A stretch of DNA of 64,000 bases from the NCBI RefSeq assembly GCF_019891395.1, contig NZ_CP078143.1, positions 2,431,001 to 2,495,000 of the forward strand, read 5' to 3'. The notes beneath the pieces are model-generated. The model saw only the letters and a program-made list of their open reading frames with translations, had not been told where the DNA came from and did no database searches. The translations under genes and the position numbers were made by a program. Positions 44,824-56,233 of this stretch are shown piece after piece. The DNA is from Nitratireductor kimnyeongensis. GTDB lineage: Bacteria; Pseudomonadota; Alphaproteobacteria; Rhizobiales; Rhizobiaceae. Position 1 is the first letter of the stretch. Each line of letters opens with the position of its first letter.

Positions 44824-47800
44824 ATGTCGTCAATCGATGAACTGTTTGGCCCCGTTGGCGAAAAGCCGGATGGATCGGAAATCTTCGCCGCGCTGCGCAA
44901 GGCCGCGCGTGAGCGTATTCTCATTCTTGACGGCGCGATGGGCACGCAGATCCAGGGGCTCGGCTTCGACGAGGATCATTTTCGCGGTGACCGGTTCATC
45001 GGCTGCGCCTGCCATCAGCAGGGCAACAACGACCTTCTCAACCTGTCGCAGCCCAAGGCCATCGAGGAAGAACATTTCCGCTATGCGATGGCGGGTGCGG
45101 ATATTCTCGAGACGAACACATTCTCTTCCACGACCATCGCCCAGGCCGATTACGGCATGGAGGAGATGGTCTATGAGCTGAACCGCGACGGGGCGCGGCT
45201 TGCGCGCCGGGCGGCCAAGCGCGCCGAAGAGAAGGATGGCGTGCGCCGCTTCGTGGCAGGCGCTCTCGGGCCGACCAACCGCACCGCCTCCATTTCACCG
45301 GATGTGAACAATCCCGGCTACCGCGCCGTGACCTTCGACGATCTGCGGATGGCCTATGGCGAGCAGTTGCAGGGGCTACTCGATGGCGGTGCGGACATCG
45401 TGCTGATCGAAACCATTTTCGACACGCTCAACGCCAAGGCGGCGATCTTTGCCTGCGAGGAAATCTTCGCCGAGCGGGGTGTGCGCCTGCCGGTGATGAT
45501 CTCCGGCACGATCACCGATCTTTCAGGCCGCACGCTTTCCGGCCAGACGCCGACGGCCTTCTGGCATTCGGTGCGTCATGCAAAGCCGATCACGATCGGT
45601 CTGAACTGCGCACTGGGCGCTGCGGCCATGCGCCCGCATCTGGCGGAGCTTTCCGGCGTGGCCGACACGCTGATCTGCGCCTATCCGAATGCCGGTCTTC
45701 CGAACGCCTTCGGCCAGTATGACGAAAGCCCGGAGATGATGGCCGAGCAGGTCGCGGAATTCGCGCGCGAAGGGCTGGTCAATGTGGTTGGCGGCTGCTG
45801 CGGCTCGACGCCCGAGCACATTGCCGCGATCCGCGACGCGGTGGCGAACCATCCGCCGCGCGAAATCCCCGAGCGCCCGCCGCTGATGCGCCTTTCGGGG
45901 CTGGAGCCCTTCACGCTGACCGACGACATTCCCTTCGTCAATGTGGGCGAGCGCACCAATGTCACCGGCTCTGCCAAATTCCGCAAGCTCATCACTGCCG
46001 GCGACTTTGCCACCGCGCTGGACGTGGCGCGCAACCAGGTGGAGGGCGGCGCGCAGATCATCGACGTTAACATGGATGAGGGCCTGATCGATTCCAAAAA
46101 GGCGATGATCGAGTTTCTCAACCTCGTGGCGGCGGAGCCCGACATTGCGCGTGTGCCGGTGATGATCGATTCCTCCAAATGGGAGGTGATCGAAGCGGGC
46201 CTGAAATGCGTTCAGGGCAAGGCCGTGGTCAACTCCATCTCGCTCAAGGAAGGCGAGGAGGCGTTTCTCGAACAAGCCGGACTGTGCCGCATGTATGGCG
46301 CGGCGATGGTCGTCATGGCGTTCGATGAAACCGGTCAGGCCGACACCAAGGCGCGCAAGGTGGAGATATGCACCCGCGCCTACAAGCTTCTGACGGAAAA
46401 GGCCGGTGTTGCACCGGAAGACATCATCTTCGATCCCAATGTGTTCGCGGTGGCGACCGGCATTGAAGAGCACGACAATTACGGCGTCGACTTCATCGAG
46501 GCAACGCGCGAGATCACTCAGAGCCTGCCGCACGTCCATATCTCGGGTGGCGTGTCGAACCTCTCCTTCTCGTTCCGTGGCAATGAGCCCGTGCGCGAGG
46601 CGATGCATGCCGTTTTCCTCTACCACGCCATTCAGGCGGGTATGGATATGGGCATCGTCAATGCCGGCCAGCTGGCCGTGTACGACACGATCGATCCCGA
46701 GCTGCGCGAGGCTTGTGAGGATGTCGTGCTCAACCGCGTGCCGAAGGCCGGTGGTACGGCGACGGAGCGCATGCTGGAGATCGCCGAGCGTTACCGCGGC
46801 ACTGGCGGACGCGAAGCCAAGGAAAAAGACCTCTCCTGGCGAGAACTACCGGTCGAAAAGCGTCTGGAGCACGCGCTGGTCAACGGCATAACCGAATATA
46901 TCGATGCGGATACCGAAGAGGCGCGGCAGAAAGCGGAGCGCCCGCTCCATGTGATCGAAGGCCCGCTCATGGCCGGGATGAATGTCGTCGGCGACCTTTT
47001 CGGCGCGGGCAAGATGTTCCTGCCGCAGGTGGTGAAGTCGGCCCGCGTGATGAAACAGGCTGTTGCGCTACTCCTTCCATACATGGAGGAGGAGAAACGG
47101 GCCAATGGCGGGGGCGAGCGCGAGAGCGCCGGCAGGATCCTGATGGCGACGGTGAAGGGCGACGTTCATGACATCGGCAAGAATATTGTCGGCGTCGTGC
47201 TTGCCTGCAACAATTACGAGATCATCGATCTGGGCGTGATGGTGCCGGCGGCGAAGATTCTTGAGACCGCCCGCGAAAAGAAGGTCGATATCATCGGTCT
47301 GTCGGGCCTCATCACCCCTTCGCTGGACGAGATGGTGCATGTGGCGGCAGAGATGGAGCGCGAAGGGTTCGACATTCCGCTTCTGATCGGTGGCGCGACG
47401 ACCAGCCGTGTGCACACGGCGGTGAAGATCCACCCGAGTTATGATCGCGGCCAGGCGGTTCACGTCAATGATGCGAGCCGTGCGGTGGGTGTGGTCTCGA
47501 ACCTCTTATCTGCCGAAACGCGGGATGGTTACATCACCAATCTGCGCGAGGAATATCGCAAGGTCACGGAAGCGCATGAGCGCTCAGAACGCGACAAGCA
47601 GCGCTTGCCGATCGCCAAGGCGCGCGCCAATCCGCACAGGATAGACTGGGCGGCGTACACGCCGCCAAAACCAAGCTTCACCGGCACGAAGGTTTTCGAA
47701 AACTGGGATCTGGAAGAGCTTGCGCGCTATATCGACTGGACGCCTTTCTTCCAGACATGGGAGATGAAGGGGCGGTACCCGAAAATTCTCGAAGACGAGA

Positions 47801-48606
47801 AGCAGGGCGAGGCCGCGCGGCAACTCTTTGCCGATGCGCAGGCCATGCTGAAGAAGATCATCGACGAGAAATGGTTCGTGCCGCGCGCCGTGGTCGGGTT
47901 CTGGCCGGCCAATGCGGTTGGGGACGATGTGCGCCTCTTCACCGACGAGACGCGGAAAGAGGGACTTGGCTCCTTCTTCACGCTGCGTCAGCAGCTTACC
48001 AAGCGCGGTGACAAGCCGAATGTCGCCCTGTCGGATTTCGTTGCGCCGGTGGACAGCGGAAAACCGGACTGGATCGGTGGTTTCGTGGTAACGGCAGGCA
48101 TCGAGGAAGTGGCGATTGCCGAGCGTTTCGAGCGGGCAAATGACGACTACAATTCGATCCTCGTGAAGGCGCTGGCCGACCGGTTTGCGGAAGCATTCGC
48201 CGAGCGCATGCATGAGAAGGTACGCAGGGAATTCTGGGGTTATGCGGGAGATGAGGATTTCACACCCGAAGAGCTGATCGCCGAACCCTATGCAGGGATC
48301 CGCCCGGCGCCGGGCTATCCTGCCCAGCCGGATCACACAGAGAAGATGACGCTGTTCAAGCTTCTGGATGCGGAGAAGACTGCGGGCGTAAAGCTCACCG
48401 AAAGCATGGCCATGTGGCCGGGCTCTTCCGTTTCAGGTCTCTATTATTCGCATCCGGAAAGCTATTATTTCGGCGTCGCCAAGGTCGAGCGTGACCAGGT
48501 GGAAGACTATGCGGCGCGCAAGGGCATGGATGTGGCGGAGGTGGAACGCTGGCTCGGGCCGGTGCTGAACTATCTTCCATCTTCCTATTCGGAAGCTGCC
48601 GAGTAA
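44824..48606 (+). CDS. metH: Cobalamin-dependent methionine synthase
   Basis: 1260 residues, full length. The four modules follow in order: homocysteine domain ([17 protein letters not shown] at the start; zinc cysteines in IGLNCALGA and [13 protein letters not shown] near residue 330), pterin-binding domain ([17 protein letters not shown], then [12 protein letters not shown]), cobalamin domain ([26 protein letters not shown], with the cobalt-ligating His in DVHDIG, and [16 protein letters not shown]), and the AdoMet reactivation domain ending [37 protein letters not shown]. It moves a methyl group from methyltetrahydrofolate to homocysteine in the cytosol. It stands alone, with its own promoter region and an SahR-like palindrome, and no cobalamin riboswitch seen. 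Confidence 0.98.
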   Translation: MSSIDELFGPVGEKPDGSEIFAALRKAARERILILDGAMGTQIQGLGFDEDHFRGDRFIGCACHQQGNNDLLNLSQPKAIEEEHFRYAMAGADILETNTFSSTTIAQADYGMEEMVYELNRDGARLARRAAKRAEEKDGVRRFVAGALGPTNRTASISPDVNNPGYRAVTFDDLRMAYGEQLQGLLDGGADIVLIETIFDTLNAKAAIFACEEIFAERGVRLPVMISGTITDLSGRTLSGQTPTAFWHSVRHAKPITIGLNCALGAAAMRPHLAELSGVADTLICAYPNAGLPNAFGQYDESPEMMAEQVAEFAREGLVNVVGGCCGSTPEHIAAIRDAVANHPPREIPERPPLMRLSGLEPFTLTDDIPFVNVGERTNVTGSAKFRKLITAGDFATALDVARNQVEGGAQIIDVNMDEGLIDSKKAMIEFLNLVAAEPDIARVPVMIDSSKWEVIEAGLKCVQGKAVVNSISLKEGEEAFLEQAGLCRMYGAAMVVMAFDETGQADTKARKVEICTRAYKLLTEKAGVAPEDIIFDPNVFAVATGIEEHDNYGVDFIEATREITQSLPHVHISGGVSNLSFSFRGNEPVREAMHAVFLYHAIQAGMDMGIVNAGQLAVYDTIDPELREACEDVVLNRVPKAGGTATERMLEIAERYRGTGGREAKEKDLSWRELPVEKRLEHALVNGITEYIDADTEEARQKAERPLHVIEGPLMAGMNVVGDLFGAGKMFLPQVVKSARVMKQAVALLLPYMEEEKRANGGGERESAGRILMATVKGDVHDIGKNIVGVVLACNNYEIIDLGVMVPAAKILETAREKKVDIIGLSGLITPSLDEMVHVAAEMEREGFDIPLLIGGATTSRVHTAVKIHPSYDRGQAVHVNDASRAVGVVSNLLSAETRDGYITNLREEYRKVTEAHERSERDKQRLPIAKARANPHRIDWAAYTPPKPSFTGTKVFENWDLEELARYIDWTPFFQTWEMKGRYPKILEDEKQGEAARQLFADAQAMLKKIIDEKWFVPRAVVGFWPANAVGDDVRLFTDETRKEGLGSFFTLRQQLTKRGDKPNVALSDFVAPVDSGKPDWIGGFVVTAGIEEVAIAERFERANDDYNSILVKALADRFAEAFAERMHEKVRREFWGYAGDEDFTPEELIAEPYAGIRPAPGYPAQPDHTEKMTLFKLLDAEKTAGVKLTESMAMWPGSSVSGLYYSHPESYYFGVAKVERDQVEDYAARKGMDVAEVERWLGPVLNYLPSSYSEAAE

Positions 48607-48998
48607 TCGCGGCTTGTCCAAAGGTGCGGCGCGAACCCGCTCGCGCGATCGGTGAACCGCGTGCTCGCCCGGGCATCGTCCCGGAGGTCTCGTTTGCTCC
48701 TGAAAGAAAAGGAGCAGGCGGGGGCTATTAGCTGGCGGCTGAGCCTCCCGCCTGCCGGGGCAGCCCCTTCCGGAAAAAAGAGAAGAGGCAAGGCGCAGCG
48801 TCTGGTTCAACAGATTTGCCCAGACGCATTCGAGTGATCTGAGTTCGGCGCGGCCACTGTTTTGGAACCATCCCGAACTCAAACCGCATTTTTATGCATT
48901 ACGTAGAAAGTAGTGTGATGTCGTACTGCAAGGCAGTGGGTATGAACCGACCGCAGTCTCAACCTGTCTCAAATCTGAAACAGGTTGGGGGCAAAATC
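48607..48998. other. Intergenic region between metH and the converging GAF regulator gene
   Basis: No gene is supported here. It holds several inverted repeats: GCTCC/GGAGC near 48694-48714, GGCGGG with CCCGCC around 48717-48753, and a hairpin at 48960-48987. The latter suits a terminator for the regulator gene on the minus strand. A short open frame at 48894-49082 has no coding signature. Confidence 0.5.
48960..48987 (-). terminator. Hairpin downstream of the GAF/Fis regulator gene
   Basis: CAACCTGT at 48960-48967 pairs with ACAGGTTG at 48980-48987 around a 12-base loop, 12 bases beyond the stop of the regulator gene. The T run is poor, so the strength is uncertain. Confidence 0.4.
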
Positions 48999-49964
48999 TC
49001 AATTGCCGCGGTCTATTCCCAGCCGTGCCATCTTCCGGTGCATGGTTGCCCGGGAAATACCCAGCTGACGTGCAGCTTCTGAAACATTGCCGCCGGTGCT
49101 GAGAAGTGTGCGCTGCAAAGCACTCCGCTCGGCGTCTGCCAACGCAGGCACATCAGAGCCATCGGAGGCATCATAGAGGCTGCTCGCGGAGATCGGTTTG
49201 GAAATCGGGCCCGGCGGCAGATCGAGCAAGGCCCGCGCCGCTCGTGTTGCACCGACAACCAGATCATGACGATCAACCGCGATAAGGGCTGTCGGGTCTG
49301 CCACGGGCAATAGCATGATCCGTGCCCCCGGATAGGTCTGCCGAAACGCTTCTGCTTCGATGCGGCGTGCCGCATCGCCGACGACCGTCGCGATGAGATT
49401 GATGGCCCCCTCGGTTAGATCGGCGCGGCACGAAGAGACATCGATCGCCCCCGCGAGTTGCCCTTCGTGGTCGTAGACGGGCGCCGTGGTGCAGGAGAGG
49501 ACCGTGTTGCGCGAATGGAAATGCTGGTCGAGGTGAATTGTCAGCGCCCGGCGTTCCACCAGGCATGTGCCGATGCCGTTGGTGCCTTCAATATGCTCGC
49601 TCCAGACATTGCCGGCCCAAAGTCCCCATCGCCGAAATGTGTCGTCATCGCCTGCGGCATTGCGATGTTCAACGGGAATGCCCTGCTTGTTGGCCAGAAG
49701 CACGCAATAGCCGGAGCTGCCCACGGCGAGAAAGAGCTGGTTCAACGAGGTTTGCGCAGAGCGGATCAACGGTTCGCATCGGGCACGGGCCGCGGCGAGC
49801 TCGAAGTCCGAAATACGTTCCGGCCCGCGTTTCTGAGCCGGATCAAGTCGGTGCAGGCGACAAGAGCGCTGCCAGGATGCGACCAGCGCGGATTTTGCTG
49901 CATGGTCTGACTCCACCGCTGCCAGCACGCGGTCCGCATGAAAAATCAGACCTCGTCCACTCAT
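48999..49964 (-). CDS. GAF-domain regulator with Fis-type helix-turn-helix, no AAA+ domain (AcoR-like)
   Basis: 321 residues from the ATG at 49964, after GGGGAGGGAA; the open frame continues upstream without a ribosome site. The N-terminal part (RVLAAVESDHAAKSALVASWQRSCRLHRLDPAQ) and the GAF region (WGLWAGNVWSEHIEGTNGIGTCLVERRALTIHLDQHFH) are those of AcoR-type activators. The protein ends in a Fis-type helix-turn-helix, ALQRTLLSTGGNVSEAARQLGISRATMHRKMARLGI. The sigma-54-contacting AAA+ domain of AcoR, about 240 residues, is absent and no frameshift is visible, so it may act as a repressor or a sigma-70 activator. Its target is unknown; the divergent antiporter gene is a candidate. Confidence 0.83.
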   Translation of the reverse strand: MSGRGLIFHADRVLAAVESDHAAKSALVASWQRSCRLHRLDPAQKRGPERISDFELAAARARCEPLIRSAQTSLNQLFLAVGSSGYCVLLANKQGIPVEHRNAAGDDDTFRRWGLWAGNVWSEHIEGTNGIGTCLVERRALTIHLDQHFHSRNTVLSCTTAPVYDHEGQLAGAIDVSSCRADLTEGAINLIATVVGDAARRIEAEAFRQTYPGARIMLLPVADPTALIAVDRHDLVVGATRAARALLDLPPGPISKPISASSLYDASDGSDVPALADAERSALQRTLLSTGGNVSEAARQLGISRATMHRKMARLGIDRGN

Positions 49965-50265
49965 GGTTCCCTCCCCATGACCCGCAGGCGCGCTCCACGC
50001 TAGTCTCAACTGCCGGGCCTGTTGCTGATCATGGCTGAAGTTTCGTTGCTGGAACCGATCTGTCAATACGACCTTTAGAAAGAATGGGTAAGCGAATTAG
50101 TGGAAGTGGCGGAAACACGGGCGGGCTCCGCGCCGACCCATGTTTTTGTCCACACACCCGAATGTTTTCCTCACGGGCATTTGATCTGTTGGATGCGGGG
50201 ACAGGACCGACTATTCTGCCTAAGGCGTTCCAGTTTCCTGCCTTTCTCGGACAAACGGATTTCTT
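49965..50265. other. Divergent intergenic region, regulator/antiporter
   Basis: No gene seen. It must hold the promoters of the GAF regulator (minus) and the antiporter (plus). I find no strong -35/-10 pair or palindrome. Confidence 0.4.
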
Positions 50266-52095
50266 ATGCATGATATCGGACTGAAAATCGCGCTGATCGG
50301 CGTGATGGGCATGGGCGCGCAATGGCTCGCCTGGCGGCTGCGCTTGCCCGCTATTGTGCTTTTGCTACTCGCAGGCGTTCTCGCTGGCCCGGCCACTGGG
50401 TTCGTTAATCCGGCGGAGGATTTCGGCACGATCTATCGGCCGCTGGTCTCGCTCGCCGTCGCAATCATTCTGTTCGAAGGCGGGCTCACGCTGAACTTCA
50501 AGGAGATCAGCGAAACCTCCACGGCGGTGCGGCGCATCATCATTTTCGGTGGGCCCCTTGTTTGGGTGATGACCGCGTTTTCGGCTCACTACATCGGCGG
50601 ACTGTCCTGGCCGACAGCGGTCGTGCTCGGCGCCGTCCTCGTGGTGACCGGGCCGACCGTCATAACGCCTCTTCTGCGCCAGGCGCAGCTTGCTGCGCGG
50701 CCGGCGTCGCTGCTCAAGTGGGAGGCGATTGTCAACGATCCGATTGGCGCCCTCTTTGCGGTTGTTGCTTTTGAGGTCATTCTGGTTCTGATCGGGCAGC
50801 ATCAGGGTGGCAGCCTTGCCTATGTGGTGGTGGCCGCCTTCGTTGTCGCGGTTGCAGGGGGGTATGTGGCGGCGCGTGCCATTCACTGGGCGTTCGTGCA
50901 CGGCGTTGTTCCTGAGTTCCTGAAAGCGCCGATCCTGCTTGCCACAGTGCTGTTGGCCTATGCGCTGACGAACCTGGTTCTTGAGGAGGCCGGCCTCCTG
51001 ACAGTCACAGTCATGGGCATCGTGCTTGCAAACACGCGCATTGCGAGCCTTGCGGAAATGCGGCGTTTCAAGGAGACCATCACGGTCTTTCTCGTCTCGG
51101 GCATATTTATCCTTCTGACTGCATCGCTCACAATTGATGATTTCAAAAGCCTCGATTGGCGCGCGGCCATGTTTGTGGCGTCGCTCCTCTTTGTCGTGCG
51201 ACCTCTGGCAATCATGACCGCCACGGCGGGGTCCGGCGCGACGCTTGCCGAACGAACACTTTCAAGCTGGATTGCGCCGCGCGGCGTGGTGGCTGTCGCC
51301 GTGTCCGGCCTGTTTGGCGGGGCTCTGGCAGATGCCGGCATTGCCGATGCGAACCGCATGGTGGCCTTTACCTTCGCCGTGGTGGTTACCACGATTGTGC
51401 TGCATGGCTTCACACTTGGCCCCCTGGCTTCGCTGCTGAAACTGAAGAGCGCAGAGAAGCCCGGTCTGCTCATCGCGGGAGGACCAAGATGGGCCATCGA
51501 CCTGGCGCGGAAACTGCGGGGGATGGATGTGCCGGTCATGATTGCCGACCCGAACTGGAACCACATTGCGGAGGCACGCCTATCCGAGGTGCCGGTGTTC
51601 TACGGGGATATCTTGTCGGAAGAGGCGCATCACAGCATTGATCCCAAACGGTTTTCAACCCTGATCGCTGTAACCGACAACGATGCCTACAACTCACTCG
51701 TCTGCACGGATTTCGCGCCGGAACTTGGCCGGTCACACGTCTACCAGCTTGGGCGTGGGGCGGATCAGTCCAAACGCATGTCGCTCAATTTCACCCTCGG
51801 CGGTCGGCCGCTGACAGAGGAGGGCGTGGATTTCCGTACCCTGCGCGAGCGGCACTGGCAGGGATGGACCTTCCAGGCCACGAAGCTGACGGACGAATTC
51901 GACTATGACGCCTATCTGGATAGTCGCGCGGAAGAGGCGATCGTGCTTCTGTGGGTGAAGCCCTCTGGAAAGCTTGTTTTTGCTGCCGGGGCCAGTGGGG
52001 CGCCCTCGATCGACGATCGTGTGATCAGCTTCACGCCGGCGAAGGACCGCAGGGCGGGCGCCGAGAGCGAGGCGACATCCGTCGAAAAGGGATGA
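50266..52095 (+). CDS. Monovalent cation/proton antiporter (CPA family) with C-terminal TrkA-N-like domain
   Basis: 609 residues. Residues 1-400 contain about twelve membrane spans of the Na+/H+ exchanger fold, with LRLPAIVLLLLAGVLAGP, ILFEGGLTLNFKEI, VLVVTGPTVITPLLRQA and the ion-site Asp in KWEAIVNDPIGALFAVV. Residues about 410-530 look like a Rossmann TrkA-N/RCK domain (KPGLLIAGGPRWAIDLARKLRGMDVPVMIADPNWNHIAEARLSEVPVFYGD), but its glycine motif is not the canonical GxGxxG. It exchanges Na+ or K+ for protons across the inner membrane. The start ATG at 50266 has only a weak ribosome site. Confidence 0.88.
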   Translation: MHDIGLKIALIGVMGMGAQWLAWRLRLPAIVLLLLAGVLAGPATGFVNPAEDFGTIYRPLVSLAVAIILFEGGLTLNFKEISETSTAVRRIIIFGGPLVWVMTAFSAHYIGGLSWPTAVVLGAVLVVTGPTVITPLLRQAQLAARPASLLKWEAIVNDPIGALFAVVAFEVILVLIGQHQGGSLAYVVVAAFVVAVAGGYVAARAIHWAFVHGVVPEFLKAPILLATVLLAYALTNLVLEEAGLLTVTVMGIVLANTRIASLAEMRRFKETITVFLVSGIFILLTASLTIDDFKSLDWRAAMFVASLLFVVRPLAIMTATAGSGATLAERTLSSWIAPRGVVAVAVSGLFGGALADAGIADANRMVAFTFAVVVTTIVLHGFTLGPLASLLKLKSAEKPGLLIAGGPRWAIDLARKLRGMDVPVMIADPNWNHIAEARLSEVPVFYGDILSEEAHHSIDPKRFSTLIAVTDNDAYNSLVCTDFAPELGRSHVYQLGRGADQSKRMSLNFTLGGRPLTEEGVDFRTLRERHWQGWTFQATKLTDEFDYDAYLDSRAEEAIVLLWVKPSGKLVFAAGASGAPSIDDRVISFTPAKDRRAGAESEATSVEKG

Positions 52096-52117
52096 TCGGG
52101 GGCGTGTCTGGCACGTG

Positions 52118-52504
52118 TCAGGCTTCTGGTCTTGACGCGATCCAGACGGCCACCGCGGCCATGGCTGCTGCGAGTGTCAGCGCGATTGTCATGCTTGGCT
52201 TGTAGAAAAAAATGCACAGGCCAAGGCCCAGGGCCATGCCGACTGCCGCAAGTATTTTCGCGCGGCGTGGGACAACGCCACGGTCGCGCCAATCACGCAG
52301 AACGGGCCCGAACCGGGGATGTTGAAGCAATCTGCGTTCGAGTGTCGGTGAAGAGCGCGCAAAAAACCAAGCGGCGAGGATGAGGAAGATTGTGGTCGGC
52401 ATGATTGGCAAGAACGCGCCAATGAATGCCAGTCCCAGCATCATGAACCCCAGCGCCATCAGTGTGATGCGCTTTGCATTCCGGAATGCCGGCGCGATCT
52501 TCAA
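52118..52504 (-). CDS. YbaN family (DUF454) inner-membrane protein
   Basis: 128 residues from a TTG at 52504 with GGAG eight bases upstream. ALGFMMLGLAFIGAFLPIMPTTIFLILAAWFFARSSPTLERRLLQHPRFGPVLRDWRDRGVVPRRAK is the DUF454 hallmark: membrane spans separated by a basic loop. YbaN-like proteins are common and of unknown function. It converges on the antiporter gene with a 22-base gap. Confidence 0.85.
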   Translation of the reverse strand: MKIAPAFRNAKRITLMALGFMMLGLAFIGAFLPIMPTTIFLILAAWFFARSSPTLERRLLQHPRFGPVLRDWRDRGVVPRRAKILAAVGMALGLGLCIFFYKPSMTIALTLAAAMAAVAVWIASRPEA

Positions 52505-52689
52505 GGTTTAGGCTCCATCAAACATCATCGTGGCCGCCGCCGCCGCTCGGTCAGTGCGAATCTGCCGCCGTGCATGTGCATGCCCGGACGGTATTCATTG
52601 AAGCACGCGCACCGCAAGAGCACGACGCTTTGAAAGGTCGTTGTCGCGCAAACCTGAAGCAGTGATCGAAAAATTGCACCGTAGAAAAA

Positions 52690-52765
<76 letters not shown>

Positions 52766-52919
52766 AATCCCTGCTTCACGATGCCCTCGCAGAGGTTTCT
52801 GCTGGTCATGGCGGGGTTGGTTCTCCACCGGAAGCGCGTGGGTTATAGCACGAGATTTTCCGCTGACAAGCGTCCATCGGTCGATTTGCAGGGACTTTTT
52901 TCAAAACCCGCGCGAAGCG

Positions 52920-53754
52920 TCAGGTTCGCCATGAAAGAAGTCGCTTTTCAAGCTTGCCGATCAGCCAGGCAATGATGAGGCCAATGACCGAGAGAAGCGC
53001 CACACCGGCAATGAGCTGGTCGAGCGCAAACAGCGCCCCAGCCATCAGGATGTAGGCCCCGACGCCAAATTCCGCGCCAATCATCTCTGCCGCTACAAGC
53101 AGTACAATGGCAATGGAAGCCGATATGCGGAAGCCCGACAGGATGGCGGGCATCGCGCCGGGCACGATGATCTTGCGCACGATGGAAAGCCACGACATGC
53201 CGAAGGACTGGCCCATGCGGATGAGATTGCGATCCACATTGTCGACCCCGCCATAGGTGGCGATCACGGTGGGGAAGAAGGTTCCGAACAGTATGGTCGC
53301 CACCTTCGAGCCCTCGCCAATGCCGAACCAGATGATGAAGAGCGGCAGGAGCGCAATCTTCGGAATCGGAAAAAGCGCGGAGACCAGCGGAAGAAGCCCG
53401 GCACGGGCAAGGGAGAAAAGGCCGATGAACAGACCGACGGCAATGCCAAGCAGGCTGCCCAGCGACCAGCCGACGATCAGGCGATAAAGGCTCGCGCCCA
53501 AATGCTTCCACAACATGCCGGTCTGGAAGAGATCAACCAGCGCACCGAATGCCTCGGAAGGGGCCGGCAGTGCGATTGCGCTGATGAAGCCGGACCGCGA
53601 GCCCAACTCCCAGATCGCAAGAATGGCGATGAAGAGAATCGGCGCCACGGGACCGAGCGAGCGGTGGACGAAACCGCCTCCCCGGAAGGGAACGGGGCGC
53701 TGACCATCCGTTTCGGATGCGACGGAGCCAGTGGCGGGCGCTTCGCGCGCGGCA

Positions 53755-53765
<11 letters not shown>
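52920..53765 (-). CDS. ABC transporter permease (SsuC/TauC type)
   Basis: 281 residues from the ATG at 53765, which lies 11 bases inside the ATPase gene; the frame upstream is a shadow of that gene. The first 45 residues are hydrophilic. Then six spans with LPAPSEAFGALVDLFQTGMLWKHLGASLYRLIVGWSLGSLLGIAVGL and the docking segment FFPTVIATYGGVDNVDRNLIRMGQSFGMSWLSIVRKIIVPGAMPAILSGFRISASIAIVLLVAAEM. The family imports sulfonates, taurine, nitrate, thiamine precursors or aromatics. Last gene of a three-gene operon. Confidence 0.92.
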
Positions 53766-54525
<760 letters not shown>

Positions 54526-54538
54526 CGGCTCAAAGAAT

Positions 54539-54563
54539 ACCGCCCCGGGCGGGCCGGGGCGGT
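54539..54563 (-). terminator. Intercistronic hairpin after the SsuA-like gene
   Basis: ACCGCCCCGG at 54539-54548 pairs perfectly with CCGGGGCGGT at 54554-54563 around a five-base loop. It lies eight bases beyond the stop of the binding-protein gene and 14 bases before the ATPase start, in the path of the operon. Confidence 0.6.
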
Positions 54564-54570
54564 TTCGCTG

Positions 54571-55590
54571 TTAGCGGGTTTCCACGAAGCTGGTGTCAAC
54601 CAGCCTTTCCATTGTCACGCCTTCGGGCACAAGGCCTTCCGACTTGAACCATTCAAGCTGATCCTCGACGCTGGCGACGCTCAGCGCTGCCCCTTCGTTG
54701 ATGCGCATGGCGCCGGCGCGAATGCGCGGGTCGGCCTTTTCCAGCGGTTGGTCGGAATAGACATATTTGTGGATCATCGCCACAATCGCTGCAGTGTCTT
54801 CTTCACTCATGGACTTGTCGACAAGCGCGGCGTTGTAATCACTGATGCCTTCGGAAAGACCGGCGAGGAAGCGTTCGACCAGATCCTTCTTTTCAGTCGC
54901 GTTCTTCGTCGAGGTGAAGACCGTCGTGACCTGATAATTGTCGATATAGTCGGAGACCTTGCCGATTTCGACGACTTCCGGACCGTTGGTGAGTGCGCCG
55001 GCGATGTTCGGCACGATGGACCATGCATCTATCTGGCCGCTCTTGAGCGAGGCGATGACGGCCGGCACTTTCTGCAATGGTTTCACCTGGATCTCCGCGC
55101 GGTCGAATCCTTCCTTGTCGGCGATCTTGTGCGCCATGTAATGGAAGGAGGAACCGGTGGTGGTGATGCCGTAGGTGCGGCCTTTCAGGTCGGCGGGCGT
55201 CTTCACGCCGGCGTCGTATGCGGCCTTGGAGGCGAGGATCTTCTGGCCCTCGACATCCGGCGTTTCCTGCAGGGCGCCGCCGATGATCTTGACCACGCCC
55301 TTGTCGGCAAGGCTGATCAGGCCACCGGAAATGGCCGTCATGCCGAAATCGACGTCACCCGATGCGATGGCGACCGCCATGGGTTGCGCGGCCTGGAACG
55401 AGACGAACTCGACCTCGAGATCCTGCGCTTCGAAATAGCCTTTCGCCTCGGCAATGATGCTGGGCGAATGGGATGTGAGCGACAGAATGCCGACATTGAT
55501 CTTGTCGGCGGCCTGCGACGGTAGTGCAAATCCGACCACGGCGGCGGAAAGGGCGAGTGCGCCAAGCGCACGGCGGGTGATGACAGTCAT
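54571..55590 (-). CDS. ABC transporter substrate-binding protein (SsuA/NMT1 type)
   Basis: 339 residues. A twin-arginine-like RR (MTVITRRALGALALSA) precedes a signal peptide ending PSQAAD at about residue 28. The mature part has NVGILSLTSHSPSIIAEAKGYFEAQDLEVEFVSFQAAQPMAVAIASGDVDFGMTAISGG, then GRTYGITTTGSSFHYMAHKIADKEG and VPAVIASLKSGQIDAWSIVPNIAGAL, all of the NMT1/SsuA/TauA fold. The ligand is uncertain; the family also binds pyrimidine precursors and aromatic acids. First gene of the operon. Confidence 0.9.
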   Translation of the reverse strand: MTVITRRALGALALSAAVVGFALPSQAADKINVGILSLTSHSPSIIAEAKGYFEAQDLEVEFVSFQAAQPMAVAIASGDVDFGMTAISGGLISLADKGVVKIIGGALQETPDVEGQKILASKAAYDAGVKTPADLKGRTYGITTTGSSFHYMAHKIADKEGFDRAEIQVKPLQKVPAVIASLKSGQIDAWSIVPNIAGALTNGPEVVEIGKVSDYIDNYQVTTVFTSTKNATEKKDLVERFLAGLSEGISDYNAALVDKSMSEEDTAAIVAMIHKYVYSDQPLEKADPRIRAGAMRINEGAALSVASVEDQLEWFKSEGLVPEGVTMERLVDTSFVETR

Positions 55591-55821
55591 GAGGACCTCT
55601 CGGAATATCTTCGACCAATGCTATTTGCACAGTCGGCGGACCGGAGCAAGCAAATGGGACGACAAGAAGGTCGAAAGATTTCATGAAACTGTTTTATATC
55701 AGAGCCTTACGGGAGGTTTGCGCGGAGAGGCGAAACCCGGCGCAAAGCGCATTTCATGAGTATTTGCAGGACACCCCGGTTGCCATGGAAAGCATCCGTC
55801 GTCTCCCTCGGCTTCTCATGG

Positions 55822-55954
55822 CTAGACGATAGGATCCATGCCGTTGCGGTGGACATTGGTACAGGCGTGGAAAACGACGCGCATTCTTTGAGAGGCTGGG
55901 CTTTGTCTTCGGCGTTCTGGCACGGATCCTCGGGGCAAGCCATAGGATGACGAA
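55822..55954. repeat. Intergenic direct repeat, copy 1
   Basis: Shares long identical runs with copy 2 at 56070-56200, among them ATGCCGTTGCGGTGG and a run of about 50 bases from GGCGTGGAAAACG (55864) to CTTTGTCTTCGGC. It ends GGATCCTCGGGGC...ATAGGATGACG, resembling the conserved edge of common Rhizobiales intergenic repeats. Confidence 0.7.
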
Positions 55955-56069
55955 AGGGTCGTGGGGAGGGGGTGGGTTTTCTTCCTTCTGAGCTTGCCGA
56001 AAGGCAGGCAGGGAAAGATGAAGGAACGTGAATTGGGAAGCGCGCGTCCTCTCTCTCGTCATCCTATGG

Positions 56070-56200
56070 CTTGACCATAGGAACCATGCCGTTGCGGTGG
56101 CGTCTGCACCGGCGTGGAAAACGACGCGCATTCTTTGAGAGGCTGGGCTTTGTCTTCGGCATTCTGGCATGGATCCTCGGGTCGGGCCCGAGGATGACGA
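56070..56200. repeat. Intergenic direct repeat, copy 2
   Basis: Second copy of the 55822-55954 repeat in the same direction. Its end has the fuller inverted repeat CCTCGGGTCGGGCCCGAGG, absent as a perfect stem in copy 1, and could terminate the indolepyruvate oxidoreductase transcript on the minus strand. Confidence 0.7.
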
Positions 56201-56233
56201 AGGAGCGGGGTGGGGAGCGATCTTCAGGCGTGC

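Larger units (their letters stand above)
55591..56233. other. Intergenic region with a duplicated repeat
   Basis: No gene supported. Beyond the promoter side of the SsuA-like gene, the stretch is filled with two copies of a repeat of about 130 bases (55822-55954 and 56070-56200). Open frames here are shared by both copies and have no recognisable product. Confidence 0.6.

Noticed and set aside
55754..56170. 138-codon minus-strand frame in the repeat region
   Set aside because: It runs through both repeat copies, has repeated peptide segments and no ribosome site, so it is repeat-derived.
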